Below are positions 24,900 through 35,892 of a stretch of 64,000 nt of DNA, piece after piece. The notes below the pieces were generated by a model, which searched no databases, was not told the origin of the DNA, and was given only the letters and a program-made list of their open reading frames with translations. Every line of letters starts with the position of its first letter. Within the stretch, counting starts at the first letter, position 1. The DNA comes from Actinophytocola sp963727495 (lineage in GTDB: Bacteria > Actinomycetota > Actinomycetes > Mycobacteriales > Pseudonocardiaceae), in NCBI GenBank assembly GCA_963727495.1, contig CAVSGQ010000018.1, forward strand, positions 1 through 64,000, given 5' to 3'. A program made the translations under genes and the position numbers.

Positions 24900-27800
24900 G
24901 GTCGACGGTGAGGAACTGGGCTGTGGTGGGGTCGTAGAAGCGCGCCCGCAGATACACCAGCCCCGTCTCGGCGTCGGTGTACTGGCCGCCGTACTGCAGC
25001 GGGGTGCCCACCGCGCCAGAAAGGCTGGCCGCCCCGTACTCGCCGTAGGAGTAGCTGCCGACCACGCTGCCCGAGCCGTCGAGCAGTGCCCGGGTGGAGC
25101 CGATCTGGTCATGGAAGAACCACTGCGTACCCGACGGCGTGATCTGCTCGATCGGGTTGCCGTCCGGCCCGTAGACGAAGCTGGTCGTCCCGTCGGCGAG
25201 CAGCTGGGCCGGTGTGCCCGCACCCCACGTCTGGGTGGTGGCGGCACCCGCGACGGTCTTGCTCGCCCGCAGTCCGTCACCGTCGTACTGGTAGGACGCG
25301 GTCGCGGTACCCGCGACCGAGGTCAGCCGGGAGCCCTGGTCATAGCCGTAGGTCGTGGCGGTCCCGGCGCCGGGTGTGCGGGTCGTGCGGTCGCCGCGGT
25401 CGTTGTAGGTGTAGGTGGTGGCGCCGGTGGGCGGGGTGGCGCAGCCGGTCCCGCCGGCGGTGCCGCTGGGCAGTGTCCAGCACAGCCGGCCGGCCGGGTC
25501 GAACGCCTGGGTCGCGGTCCCGAGGCTCGTGGGGTGGTCGGCGGCGTCGAGGACGTAGGCGGTGACCGCCGTCCCGGAGGTGGCCGAGGCGAGTTGCTCG
25601 CGTTGGCTGTAGCCGAAGGTGGTTGCCGCGCCGGGCAGTCCTGTCGGAGTCAGGCCGGTGAGCCGCTGGTCGCCGTCACGGGTGTAGTTCAGCGATGCCA
25701 CCGTGGTGCTGCCGGTGGGCGTTGGTGAGGTCAGCGTCGATGTGGTCAGCGCGGTCCGGTCGTCGTATCCGTTGGTGATCGTGGTGCCGTTCGGATACGC
25801 GGTGGTGCGGATCTCGCTGTCCGCGCCGTAGCCGAAGGTCGTGGTGTTGTCGTTCCAGTCGGTGACGGTGCGCAGGCGGTCGGCCTTGTCGAAGGTTCTG
25901 ATGACCGTCTGGGCGGAACCGGCGGGGTAGGTGATGGCGGTCGCGTTGCCGTTGTCGTCGTAGCCGTAGCCGATGTGGGCGCCGGAGCCGCGGGTGAGGC
26001 CGGTGACCTCGCCGAAGGCGTCGACATCCCAGGTGGTGGCGCCGGTGCCGTCGGTCATCACGACTCTCGCGCCGACCGAGTTGTAGCCGAAGGTGACGTC
26101 GGGGGTGGCGCTGTCGGCGTAGTCGATGCCGGTCAGCTGGTCCGCCGCGTCGAACGTGTAGGTGATCTGGCCCCCGCCGGGGTCGGTGGTGTGGATCAGG
26201 TTGCCCACCGCGTCGAGCACGCCCGCGGTGGTGTGCCCGCCTGGGTCGGTGCGCGATGTCCGCCTGCCCTGCCCGTCATAGGTGAACGTGGTGCGCTCGC
26301 CGAGCCCGTCGACGGTCGCGGCCACCGTCGAGTCCGGGTTGTACTCGGTCGCGGTGGTGGTGCCGTCCGCCCGCGTCACCGTGGTGGGCCGGTCCGCGGC
26401 GTCGTAGTCCACAGTGGTGGTGCGGTTGTTGGCGTCGGTGGTGGAGACCTGATTGCCGTCGGCGTCGAACTCTGCGGTGGCGATGTTGCCCAGCGCGTCG
26501 GTTGTCGAGGTCCGGTCGCCCCACGCGTCGTGCCCGTACACCGTGCACCCCGTGGCCGGCGGCGCGCACGGCGCGGTGACCCCGGCTGCCGCGCCGGTCG
26601 GGCTGACGACCGACACCAGCCAGCCCCGGCCCGTGTCGTAGCCGAACAGCGTCCGGTCGCCCTCGGGGTCGGTGGTCGAGGTGATGTCGCCGAACGCGTC
26701 GAAGGTCGTGGTGGTGGTGTAGCCCTTGGCGTCCACCGACCGGGTGCGGTCGGCGGGGTGTGCGGCGTCGTCGTAGTAGTGGTTCACCGTGCGGGTGGCC
26801 GGCGCCGTGGGATCGCTGTTGGTGATCTCCGGAGAGGAGTCGAGTTGTTCGACCGTGGTCGAGGTCAGCGCCCGCATCCCCGCGGCACCCGCGGGGATGT
26901 GTCCGGTCTCGTCGTACCGGTTGGTGGTGCGCACGCCCCGCGGGTCGATCGAGGCGACGAGGTTGCCCGCGTCGTCCCACTGGTAGGTGGTGGTGAACCC
27001 GTCGCCGTCGCTGGCGGAGGTTCGGTTGCCGTGATCGTCGTAGGTGAAGGTCTGCAGCGCGCCGTTGGGGTCGGAGATGCTGGTGACACCCAGGCTGATC
27101 GGGTCGTAGGTGTAGGTCCAGGTGCCCTCCTCCGCGCTGCCCTCGCCGCGGGTTTCGGCGGTGAGCAGCCCGTTCGTGTAGGTGTAGACGGTCTTGTGTC
27201 CGTTGGGGTCGGTCACCCGCGTCTGGCCCGTCTGCAGGCCGCCCGCGGGCCCGTAGGTGAAGGTGGTCGTCTTGCCTGCCGGATCGGTTTGGGTGAGCAC
27301 CCGGTCGCTGGAGTCGTAGACCATCGACGTGACCGGCGCCGGGGTGGCGGTGCTGCCGAACTGGCGCGGTGTGCGCATGGACGTCATCAGGTGGGTGCCC
27401 GACGCGTAGCCGAAGACCACGTGGTCGTCGTCCTGTATGGACGGTGTCCGGGTGGTGCCGACGCCGTAGACATCGGTGAGGTCACCCGCCGCGTCGTACC
27501 CGTAGCTCACCTGCCGGCCCGCATCGTCGGCGAGCCCGGTGATGTGGTTGCCGGTCCAGGTCAGCGTGTACCGCCTGCCCGCCGGGTCGGTAACGGTCGA
27601 CAAGTGGCCCGAACTATCGTAGGCCAGCGTGGTCGCATACGGCGGGGTTGCCTTGGTGCCGGCCACGTCGGTCTCGCTGAGCAGGCGCCCGGTGCCGGTG
27701 TCGAAGGTGAACACCTGCCTGCCGCGTCGGGTGTAGGTGTAGGTGGAGCCCGACTTGGTCAGGGTCGCGTCGAAGCGGGGCGCGGCGGTGGCATAGCTGC

Positions 27801-27980
27801 CGGAGGAGTCGACGAACGAGACCGCCGACCCGTCCTCCTGATGGACGGTCACGTTCCCGGTCGTCGAGTCGGTCGACGTCCGCAGGTTGTAGGAGAACGT
27901 CCAGCCCCACCCGAACGGGCCGTTCTCCGCGATCGCGGCGTTGGGGCCGGACGGGTTGGCCAGCGCGGAGGCGTAGGAGC
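24900..27980 (-). repeat. YD/RHS repeat array
   Basis: The protein encoded here is built of repeats of about 20 residues of the form GxxxxYxYDxxGRLxxxT. Examples are TTFTYGPAGGLQTGQTRVTD, TYQWDDAGNLVASIDPRG, YGYDDNGNATAITYP and YGYDQGSRLTSVAGTATASY. At DNA level the copies have diverged, so this is a protein repeat rather than a near-identical DNA repeat. RHS arrays wrap into a beta-cage that encloses the C-terminal toxin. Confidence 0.75.
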
Positions 27981-30900
27981 GGGTGAAGTCCAGCGCCATT
28001 CCCCGACCGGGGGTGCTCAGGTCGGTGAAAGTGTCGCCGAAGTACCCGGTGGAGGTGTCCACGGGGTCCCCGGCCGTGCGTCGCACACAACCGCACTGCA
28101 CGAACGCGGGGTTGCTCCCCTTGGGCGCGTCCACGACACCAGGCGGGCCGCCGATCGGTTTCCCGGGGGTGCCACCCACGGGCAGGAACGCGATCGCGTC
28201 GTAGGCGACGTCGTAGTTGTAGTAGTCGTGGCCGGCCGACACCGAGGTGCTGAGGTTGGACAGCTGCACGTTGCCGCCGTTCTGCATGGCGAACGTGCCG
28301 ATGGTCACCCATTCCTCGGAGTCCCAGTGCTGGTTCACCCGGATCTTCCACGGCGCGACCCCGCCGCCGGGATGGATCCGGTAGACCACATTGGTCGCCG
28401 ACGCACCCAACGCCGGGATGTGTATCTTGATCTTGTAGTACTGCAACGAGGGCAGGTTCGGCGTCCATGTCCCGGTGTTGATCAAGTCCGGGTTGGCGCC
28501 GGTCTCGGTGTGGGTGAACAGAATCCTCCCGCCGAAACCGGCTCCGAGCTGGTGGGTGTCGATCGCGCCGATCGGGTCTGCGGCGCCGTTGGTGCCATAG
28601 GCGTAGCTGAAGGTGCCGTCGTTGGACCAGTTGGCGCTGCCGCAACCGACCAGGTTCAGCGGCGGGCTGGGTTGCTCGTCGACGATGATCGGCGCGCCGT
28701 GTGAGGTGGTCGGCACCTTGGCCGAGTCCAGCGTGCACGTCGGCGGGTGCGGGTCGGCGTAGCCGGGCTCGGTCGATCCGGACCCGGCGGAGTAGCCGCT
28801 GGTCGCACACGTGGTCGCACAGTCCGGAATCCAGGTCACCGGCAGATGCCACCAGCACTGGAAGTCGTCGAGCATGCAGTGCGTCGCCCCCGGGTTGGTC
28901 GGGTTGGTCGCGTTGGGATCACAGTGGTTGTCGTTGCTGCAGAACAGGTCGAATGCCGGGATCTGCAGCCAGGTCTTGCCGCCGTGGTAGGTCGGCTCGT
29001 CGTAGGCCCGGCTGCCGAGCCGGATGAGCGGGCTGCCCATCCAGCCCATCACCCGCTCCTGGTACGGCCAGCTGGCCGGGTGGCGGGCGTCGTCGTAGGT
29101 GTCACGCAGGAACGGTGCGCGGCTTGGCGGGTAGTCCAGATTGGCCGGATTGTTGGTCCAGCCCAGGCCCCAGGTGCCGTCGGCGCCGGTGCAGGTGGGG
29201 CCGGGTGTGCAGCCCGAGGAGTTGTACGCGGCGGTGGGCTGGATACCGGTGTTGTAGGCCCACGCGGCGAAATACCAGTTCTCCAGGTAGCGCGGGTTGC
29301 CGCCGTTGACGGTGATCCCGGCGTCGTAGAGCTGGTTTCACTTCTCCTGCAGGATCTGCAGGCCCGCGGCGATGTTCTCCTGGTAGTCGACAGCGACCTT
29401 CTTCTGGCCGTTGACGGAGAACACGTGCTCGCCCACGCGCATCCCGGTGGTCACCTGCGCGATGCCGTACCCGCAGTCGGCGCCCGCGTAGTTGATCGAC
29501 ACGATGTCGCCCGCTGCACCGTAGTAGTCGGCCACGAGAGGGTCACCGGTCATGCCCGGCAGCGCGTGCCAGGAGGCCTGGCTCCAGTTGCTCTCCTGGG
29601 CCAGGATCGCCTGCATGACCGAACGCGGCACACTGTTCCAGCTGTCGCCCGCCGGGTGATGCAGCGCGATCTTGGGGAAATCCGAATTCGGAGCGTATGC
29701 GGCAAGACCAAGGTTGTCGAAGCCCGCGGGTCGGGTGTACGAGCCACCTGTGAGCAGGTTCTGCTCCGCCATCTGCACGGCCCACTCGACCTGACCGGGT
29801 GACGGCTGCGGCACCTGGCGACTGCGGTCCAGGCGCGGAACCGAACAGGTCGGCGTTTGCGCCGTCACCGCCCGCTCCGCAGTCGCCGAAGCGGCCCGCG
29901 CGCGCGTCGAGACCACCGGCTCCGGCACAACCGTCGTGACCAGAGTGTCGCCCCTCGCCCACGGACGCGTGAACACCTTCTCCGAGCGGGTCGACAACAC
30001 CACCGGTTCGGGATGCCCGGCGTCACCGCCCACACCCCACACGGCGTGACCGTCCAGCGAAGCTGGTCGACACCCCGCGACGCAGCCCGTCCAAGGCCAC
30101 CGCCACCATGCCAACCCCAGTGTCGACACGGTCCGCGCCCACGACCACCGTGTGCCCGGCACGCCCCTGGTAGAGGCGCACACTGGTACGTCTGCCCGAA
30201 CCGACGATCCGGTCCCGCCCGGCCCGGAAATGATGGACAGCGGTCCCGTCACCCCGCACCGACAGAAAGTCGACACCACCGTCGGCCGCCGGACGCAGAT
30301 CATAGGCAGCACCCGCGACCCTGGTCAGCGAGCGGGTCTTCCCGTCACGCGCGATCGCGACCACGCCCTGTCTGGGCCACCCCGACCACACCGCCGCGCA
30401 CGGGCACGGCCGAGGTCACCTGCCCCTCGACGGTGACCGCGCGGTCGGCTCGGCCGGTGGCCAGGTCGACAGGGACCAACTCGGTCGTCTCCTGGTCAAC
30501 TCCAAGGTTGCGCGAGAACACGGCCCTGCTACCAACGCCACACCCGGGCGAGTGATACTTCAGACCGACGCCGGAAGCCAGCGGACGCACCACGCCGGAC
30601 ACGAGATCCACGCTGAACGCGAACGCACCACGATCACGAGCAACGGCACGATTGACCAACGACTGCGGCAACACCGCCACAGCGGCGAACCGGCCATTGC
30701 CCGACACACACTGATACCCGGTCCACGACCTGGCGTCCAGGCCCGCAGGGCGCAGCACAGCCACCTCACGCCAGTCGAAGCCGGACCGCTCCGCCGCCAC
30801 CTGCACGTGGTAACCCCGCGCATCACCGAAACCGTCCACCGCCAAGTCCGCCGAACTCGCAGCACCCGGTCCGAAATCAGCCGCGCCACCACCCGCCATG

Positions 30901-31058
30901 GCAGCAACCGCCGACGTTGCAGCGATCGACGATGGCGGCGACGCGACGGCAGGCGCGGGCGTACCCGCCATCACGACCATGGCACCGAACGCAACAGTGG
31001 CCAGCGCGCGAACAACCACCCTGGGCGGGCGTCTCCGGGCAACGGAAGGCGTCTGCAT

Positions 31059-31802
31059 CTGACCCCCAAGTCCAGCCGAGACGCCCCAGGGCGCCACACC
31101 GAGACTCAAGCATCGCCGGACAACACCACACCCGAACATCCACCAAACAGTCCCTAACGCGGATTTCCGCACAACAAGATCACAACACACAAGATCTGCA
31201 TCTGCGCAGCTCAGCCAAGGGTCCGGCCCCCGATGATGAGGGGTGATCTCGCTGTCATGGCGCCGGAAATCCGATCTTGTCCAACGATGCCAGCTGGACG
31301 GGCGACGACGGATCCCCTTGCGCTGCAACGAACCTATTCGCCACAAATCTACGGTCGGACGCCCGGTAGATCGGCAACCCCACATGCCCACGCAGCCGAT
31401 CCGCGCAACGGGAGACAGCCCCGCGAGGCCCATCATCACAGGTCAAAGCGTCATCGAGCCGACAAGATCATGGCTGCCATAGGGTCGATCCCGCTGTGTG
31501 GAAATCGGCGCTAACAAGAGATTCAGGCAACCAAAGCCAATCTCCACAAGACGACCAACCAGCACATTCCAGTGAAAGCGCAACAAAGATCACTGTGCTA
31601 CCAGGAGACCATGGTTTCAACAGCAAGTAGACGCCCCAGCGATCCAATCGGCGCGGGGGCACACCGTCCACAGTCACTCGTTCGCGCAATTTTACCGGAA
31701 ACAGTGGTTCACGTTCACACGCTCGGGTACTTGCGTTCTCTCCGGAACAGAGCGGAATCACAGGGGTGTCAATGGTTGTCGTCTTACGGAAGGGACAGTG
31801 TC
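31059..31802. other. Non-coding stretch upstream of the RHS gene
   Basis: 744 bp with clearly lower GC than the flanks. I see no convincing gene. The left part must hold the promoter of the leftward RHS gene. The right part, nearer 31800, is probably the native upstream region of the integrase fragment. No tRNA, long repeat or obvious attachment site was found by eye. Confidence 0.4.
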
Positions 31803-31922
31803 ATGGCGTGGACCGAGCGCACGAGCGGGGAACACTGGCGGGTCCGCTACCACCGTGGTGACCGATCAGTCGCCTCGGAGGGCGGCTTCACCACACTCAC
31901 GGCCGCGACGCGCCGTGGACGA
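31803..31922 (+). pseudogene. Tyrosine integrase N-terminal fragment
   Basis: ATG 31803, with GGAAGGGACA upstream, reads MAWTERTSGEHWRVRYHRGD, then VASEGGFTTLTAAT. This is the typical start of actinobacterial ICE/phage integrases (MAWVEKRGxxWRVRYRxxDGxxxSExGFxTxxAA, the AP2-like arm-binding domain). After about 40 residues the frame collides with a minus-strand serine hydrolase fragment at about 31920, so the catalytic domain is gone. Confidence 0.5.
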
Positions 31923-32253
31923 GCACGTTCTCCTTGCCGTTCGCGGCGAACTCCGGCCAGTACCGCGCCACGGGCGCATCGAGATCCAGCTCGCCACGGT
32001 CGACCAGCACCAGCGCCGCCAGGTTCGTCACGGTCTTCGTCGTGGACCAGACGTTGACGATGGTGTCGCGCGTCCACGGCCTCGTCCGCGCCGCGTCCGC
32101 GAACCCGCCCCAGATGTCGACCACCGTCTCACCCCCGATGTCGACCGCGATCGACAACCCGGTCTCGTCACCCGACTCGAGGTGCTTGAGGGCGAGATCA
32201 CGCAGTGACGCGAACCGATCGTCGACGTCGCCGGAGACCTGTGGCTCAACCAT
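31918..32253 (-). pseudogene. Beta-lactamase-fold serine hydrolase, 3'-truncated
   Basis: ATG 32253 opens MVEPQVSGDVDDRFASLRDL, followed by TGLSIAVDIGGETVVDIWGG and the SxxK motif VWSTTKTVTNLAAL. This is the N-terminus of an EstB/class-C-like esterase (about 380 residues when whole). The match stops after FAANGKENVLV, exactly at the integrase fragment, and the frame ends a few codons later. The Ser and Lys are present but the YxN and HxG boxes are deleted, so it is inactive. Confidence 0.65.
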
Positions 32254-32365
32254 GGTCAGCCTTATTTCGTGGCGTGGCCCCCACTCCCCCGGCTGGGTGC
32301 GACACCCATGAAAATCATGCACATCGAATGGCGGGCACGCAAGACTCGGTCTCGTCGGCCAGAGG

Positions 32366-33835
32366 TCAGCACTCTCCGATGCGGTTCGCCGCCGCGGCCC
32401 AGGACCGGTCGTCTCCGGCGGGCCGGTAGGTCCGCACGTCCTGCGTCTCCCGCACGAGCGCGCGCAGGTCGGACAGCCCGCCCGCCAGAGCGCCACCCGC
32501 CCGCGCCTGCACGAGCGCGTTGCCGAGAGCAGTCGCCTCGGCCGGGCCCGCGACGACCGGCAGTCCACAGGCGTCGGCGGTGAGCTGACAGAGCAGTTCG
32601 TTGCGGGACCCACCGCCGACGAGATGCACCACCTCCACGGCCCGCCCGCACAGGTCGGCCACGGTGTGGACGGCGCGCCGGTAGGCCAGGGCAAGGCTGT
32701 CGAGGACGCAGCGGACCGTCTCGGCCTGACCGTGCGGCGGCGCCTGACCGGTCTCGGAACACGCCGCGGCGATCCTGGCCGGCATGTCGCCGGGCGGCAG
32801 GAACCGTGCGTCGTCCGGGTCGATCAGCGCGCCGAACGCCGGCACGCGTGCGGCGGCGCGTAGCAGCGCGGGCAGGTCCGACGGCAACCCGGCCGACGCC
32901 CAGGTGCGCAACGACTCCTGTAACAGCCACAACCCCATCACGTTGCGCAGGTAACGAACCGTGCCGTCGACACCGGCCTCGTTGGTGAAACCTGACAGCC
33001 GCCCCGCCTCGGTCAGCACCGGCCGCGCCAGCTCCACCCCGACCAGTGACCAGGTTCCCGAGGAGATGTAGGCGAAGTTCTCCCCACCCGCCGGTACACC
33101 GACGACGGCCGACGCGGTGTCGTGCGTGCCGACCGCGGTCACCGCTACCGGACCCGTCAGCCCGGTTTCGGCGAGGACCTCCGCGCTCAGCTCGCCCACC
33201 GGGTCACCCGGTCGCCGAAGCGGGGGGAACAGTTCCCTCCGCAGGCCCAGCCGGTCGATGAGCTCCCATGCCCACTCGCGAGAGGTCGCGTCCAGCAGCC
33301 CGGTCGTCGAGGCATTCGTGACCTCGGCACTGACCGCCCCGGTGAGCCAGCGCGCAACCAGGTCCGGGATGAGCAGCATCCGCCGCGCGGCGGCCAGCTG
33401 GGCGCTGCCGTTTCGGGCGGCGAGCTGGAACATCGTGTTGAACGGCAGGTGCGCCAGGCCGTTGACCCGGTACAGCTCCTCCGGCAGGACCGCGGCGTGC
33501 ACCAGCGGCACCCCCGTCTCGTGGCGCTCGTCGCGGTAGTGCAGCGGGTTGCCGAGCAACGCGCCATCGGCGTCGAGCAGGCCGTAGTCCACCGCCCAGC
33601 TGTCGATGCCGACGCCGTCCAGACCGCCCGCCTCGCCACCGGCCGCGCGGATGCCGTCGAGCACACCCGCGTAGAGCGCGAGGACGTCCCAGTGCAGGGC
33701 ACCGTCCACACGCACCGGCCGGTTCGCGAACCGGCCTGCCTCACGCAGCTCCAGCAGGCCGTCGCCGATCCGCGCGGCCATCACCCGGCCGCTCGACGCC
33801 CCGAGGTCGACGGCGGCCAGCGTCAACGTCCTCAT
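32366..33835 (-). CDS. rhaB: Rhamnulokinase
   Basis: 489 residues of the FGGY kinase family. The N-terminal phosphate-binding loop is LAAVDLGASSGRVMAARIG. The substrate region is GIDSWAVDYGLLDADGALLG plus HYRDERHETGV, and the second-domain ATP motifs are VGTHDTASAVVGVP, FAYISSGTWSLVGVE and VHLVGGGSRNELLCQLTADA. SWAVDYGLLD and YRDxR are rhamnulokinase signatures. It phosphorylates L-rhamnulose at C1 in the cytoplasm. Its ATG overlaps the aldolase/dehydrogenase stop (ATGA) and it is the last gene of the rhamnose operon. Confidence 0.92.
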   Translation of the reverse strand: MRTLTLAAVDLGASSGRVMAARIGDGLLELREAGRFANRPVRVDGALHWDVLALYAGVLDGIRAAGGEAGGLDGVGIDSWAVDYGLLDADGALLGNPLHYRDERHETGVPLVHAAVLPEELYRVNGLAHLPFNTMFQLAARNGSAQLAAARRMLLIPDLVARWLTGAVSAEVTNASTTGLLDATSREWAWELIDRLGLRRELFPPLRRPGDPVGELSAEVLAETGLTGPVAVTAVGTHDTASAVVGVPAGGENFAYISSGTWSLVGVELARPVLTEAGRLSGFTNEAGVDGTVRYLRNVMGLWLLQESLRTWASAGLPSDLPALLRAAARVPAFGALIDPDDARFLPPGDMPARIAAACSETGQAPPHGQAETVRCVLDSLALAYRRAVHTVADLCGRAVEVVHLVGGGSRNELLCQLTADACGLPVVAGPAEATALGNALVQARAGGALAGGLSDLRALVRETQDVRTYRPAGDDRSWAAAANRIGEC

Positions 33836-35892
33836 CGCAGGAACGCTGCGGCGACCCCGGAGTCGACCGGCACGTGAAGGCCTGTCGTGCGGGTCAGGTC
33901 GCCGCCGGTGATGGCGAACACCGCGGCGGCAACGTGTTCGGGCAGCACCTCACGCTTGAGCAGGGTCCGCTTGGCGTAGAACGCGCCGAGCTCCTCCTCC
34001 GGCACCCCGTACACCGCGGCGCGGCTCGCTCCCCAGCCGCCGGCGAAGATGCCTGACCCGCGCACGACCCCATCGGGGTTGATCCCGTTGACCCGGATCC
34101 GGTGCTCGCCCAGTTCGGCCGCGAGGAGCCGGACCTGGTGCGCCTGGTCTGCCTTCGCGGCGCCGTACGCGATGTTGTTCGGCCCGGCGAACAACGAGTT
34201 TTTCGAGCAGATGTAGACGATGTCCCCGCCCATGTCCTGCTCGATCATGATCCGGGCGGCCTCTCGTGCGACGACGAAGCTGCCCTTCGCCATGACGTCG
34301 TGTTGCCTGTCCCAGTCGTCCACAGTGGTCTCCAGCAGCGGCTTGGAGACCGACAGGCCCGCGTTGTTGACCACCAGATCGACCCCGCCGAAGGCAAGCA
34401 CAGCCGAGCGGAACGCCGCGGCGACCGCGTCCGGGTCGCTCACGTCCGCGGCGACCCCGATGGCCGTGTCCGCACCACCGATCTCGGCGGCTGCGTCGGC
34501 GGCCGTGCGCTGGTCGAGGTCGACGACGACCACGCAGGCACCCTCGGCGGCCAGGCGCCGCGCGGTCGCCCTGCCGATGCCGCTCGCCGCGCCGGTGACC
34601 AGGGCGACCCGGGTGGCCAGCGATCTGGGCTTCGGCATCCTGGCCAGCTTGGCCTCCTCCAGTGCCCAGTACTCGATGCGGAACTTCTCCGCCTCGTCGA
34701 TCGGCCGGTAGGTGGACACGGACTCGGCGCCGCGCATCACGTTGATCGCGTTGACGTAGAACTCGCCGGCCACGCGGGCCGTCTGCTTGTCCTTGCCGTA
34801 GCTGAACATCCCGACTCCGGGCACCAGCACGATCGCCGGGTCGGCGCCCCGCATCGGCGGGCTGTCCGGGGTCGCGTGCCGCCGGTAGTAGGCGGCGTAC
34901 TCCTCGCGATAACGCGCGTGCAGTTCCCGCAGCCGCGCGACGACGTCGGCGACCGGCGCGGTGGCGGGCAGGTCCACCACGAGCGGGCGCACCTTGGTGC
35001 GCAGGAAGTGGTCGGGGCAGGAAGTGCCGAGCGCGGCGAGCCGCGGATGCTCGGCACCGGCGAGGAAGTCGAGCACCACGTCGGTGTCGGTGAAGTGCCC
35101 GACCTGTGGACGGTCCGTGGACGCCAGCCCGCGGATCAGCGGCGCGAGTGCGGCGGCACGTTCCCGGCGCGCGGCCACCGGCAGCGGGGCGAAGCCGGCG
35201 ACCTCGGCGCCGAACGGGTCCGGTCTGCCGCGCTCGGCGAGGAAGTGCTCCGCGGTCCGGATGATCTCCAGGGAGTTGGCCTCACACTGCTCGCTCGTCT
35301 CGCCCCAGGCGGTGATCCCGTGGCCGCCCAGCACACAGCCGATCGCCCGCGGGTTCCTCTCCGCGATGTCCGCGATGTCCAGGCCCAGCTGGAATCCCGG
35401 CCGCCGCCACGGCACCCAGACCACGCGGTCGCCGAAACACTCGCGGGTCAGCGCCTCGCCGTCGGCCGCGGTGGCCAGGGCGATACCGGAGTCGGGGTGG
35501 AGATGGTCGACGTGTGGAGCCCGCACCAGCCCGTGCATGGCGGTGTCGATGGACGGCGCGGCACCGCCCCTGCCGTGCAGGCAGTAGTCGAACGCCGCGA
35601 CCATCTCGTCCTCGCGCGCCACGCCAGGATAGACATCGACGAGCGAGCGCAGCCGGTCCAGCCGCAGCACGGCAAGTCCGCCTTCGGTCAGCGTGCCGAG
35701 GTCGCCGCCGGACCCCTTGACCCACATCAGCTCCACCGGCCGCCCGCTGACCGGGTCGGTCCCGTCGCCTTTCACCGAGGTGTTGCCGCCCGCGTAGTTG
35801 GTGTTCCGGGGGTCGGCGCCGAGCCGGTTGCTGCGGCTGAGCAGTTCGCTGACCACGGAGTCGGCCACGGAGTCAGCCACGGAGTCGGCCAC
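33832..35892 (-). CDS. rhaD: Bifunctional rhamnulose-1-phosphate aldolase / short-chain dehydrogenase
   Basis: 686 residues from GTG 35892 (GGAAGG upstream). Residues about 1-400 are the class II aldolase/RhaD domain: NTNYAGGNTSVKGDG, MWVKGSGGDLGTL, DHLHPDSGIALA (metal His) and GCVLGGHGITAWGET. Residues about 420-686 are an SDR domain with VALVTGAASGIGRATARRLA, VNNAGLSVSKPLLE and the YGAAKADQ active-site Tyr-x3-Lys. This is the RhaEW architecture: it splits L-rhamnulose 1-phosphate to DHAP and L-lactaldehyde and oxidises the lactaldehyde. The N-terminus VADSVADSVADSV is encoded by a 12-bp tandem repeat. Confidence 0.92.
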   Translation of the reverse strand: MADSVADSVADSVVSELLSRSNRLGADPRNTNYAGGNTSVKGDGTDPVSGRPVELMWVKGSGGDLGTLTEGGLAVLRLDRLRSLVDVYPGVAREDEMVAAFDYCLHGRGGAAPSIDTAMHGLVRAPHVDHLHPDSGIALATAADGEALTRECFGDRVVWVPWRRPGFQLGLDIADIAERNPRAIGCVLGGHGITAWGETSEQCEANSLEIIRTAEHFLAERGRPDPFGAEVAGFAPLPVAARRERAAALAPLIRGLASTDRPQVGHFTDTDVVLDFLAGAEHPRLAALGTSCPDHFLRTKVRPLVVDLPATAPVADVVARLRELHARYREEYAAYYRRHATPDSPPMRGADPAIVLVPGVGMFSYGKDKQTARVAGEFYVNAINVMRGAESVSTYRPIDEAEKFRIEYWALEEAKLARMPKPRSLATRVALVTGAASGIGRATARRLAAEGACVVVVDLDQRTAADAAAEIGGADTAIGVAADVSDPDAVAAAFRSAVLAFGGVDLVVNNAGLSVSKPLLETTVDDWDRQHDVMAKGSFVVAREAARIMIEQDMGGDIVYICSKNSLFAGPNNIAYGAAKADQAHQVRLLAAELGEHRIRVNGINPDGVVRGSGIFAGGWGASRAAVYGVPEEELGAFYAKRTLLKREVLPEHVAAAVFAITGGDLTRTTGLHVPVDSGVAAAFLR

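Larger units (their letters stand above)
24328..31058 (-). pseudogene. Giant secreted RHS/YD-repeat polymorphic toxin, disrupted
   Basis: One gene of about 2240 codons, ATG 31058 with CTTGGGGG upstream. In order: a signal peptide (ALATVAFGAMVVMAG...APAVAS); a beta-strand-rich domain; a lysozyme/SLT-like domain (MQAILAQESNWSQASW, CGYGIAQVTTGM); a Cys-containing beta domain; DUF6531 (GDPVDTSTGYFGDTFTDLST); a long run of YD repeats; the RHS core end YVGGDPLNDLDPSGL; and a variable tip. It is broken by frameshifts near 30375 and near 30073 and by an in-frame TGA at 29338-29340 where the sequence context (LQEK-stop-NQLYDAG) expects Trp. From 29337 down to 24328 the frame is intact. Without readthrough the secreted toxin could not be made. 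Confidence 0.85.

Noticed and set aside
24900..27980. A CRISPR array or DNA satellite in the RHS gene
   Set aside because: The periodicity is at protein level (YD repeats) with diverged DNA; there are no identical repeats separated by unique spacers.
25975..28704. A very long open frame on the plus strand opposite the RHS gene
   Set aside because: It is rich in Gly, Arg, Val and His without any domain and mirrors the codon bias of the RHS coding strand; a high-GC antisense shadow.
31468..31761. A small minus-strand gene in the low-GC stretch upstream of the RHS gene
   Set aside because: No ribosome site, no recognisable domain and irregular codon use; treated as non-coding.
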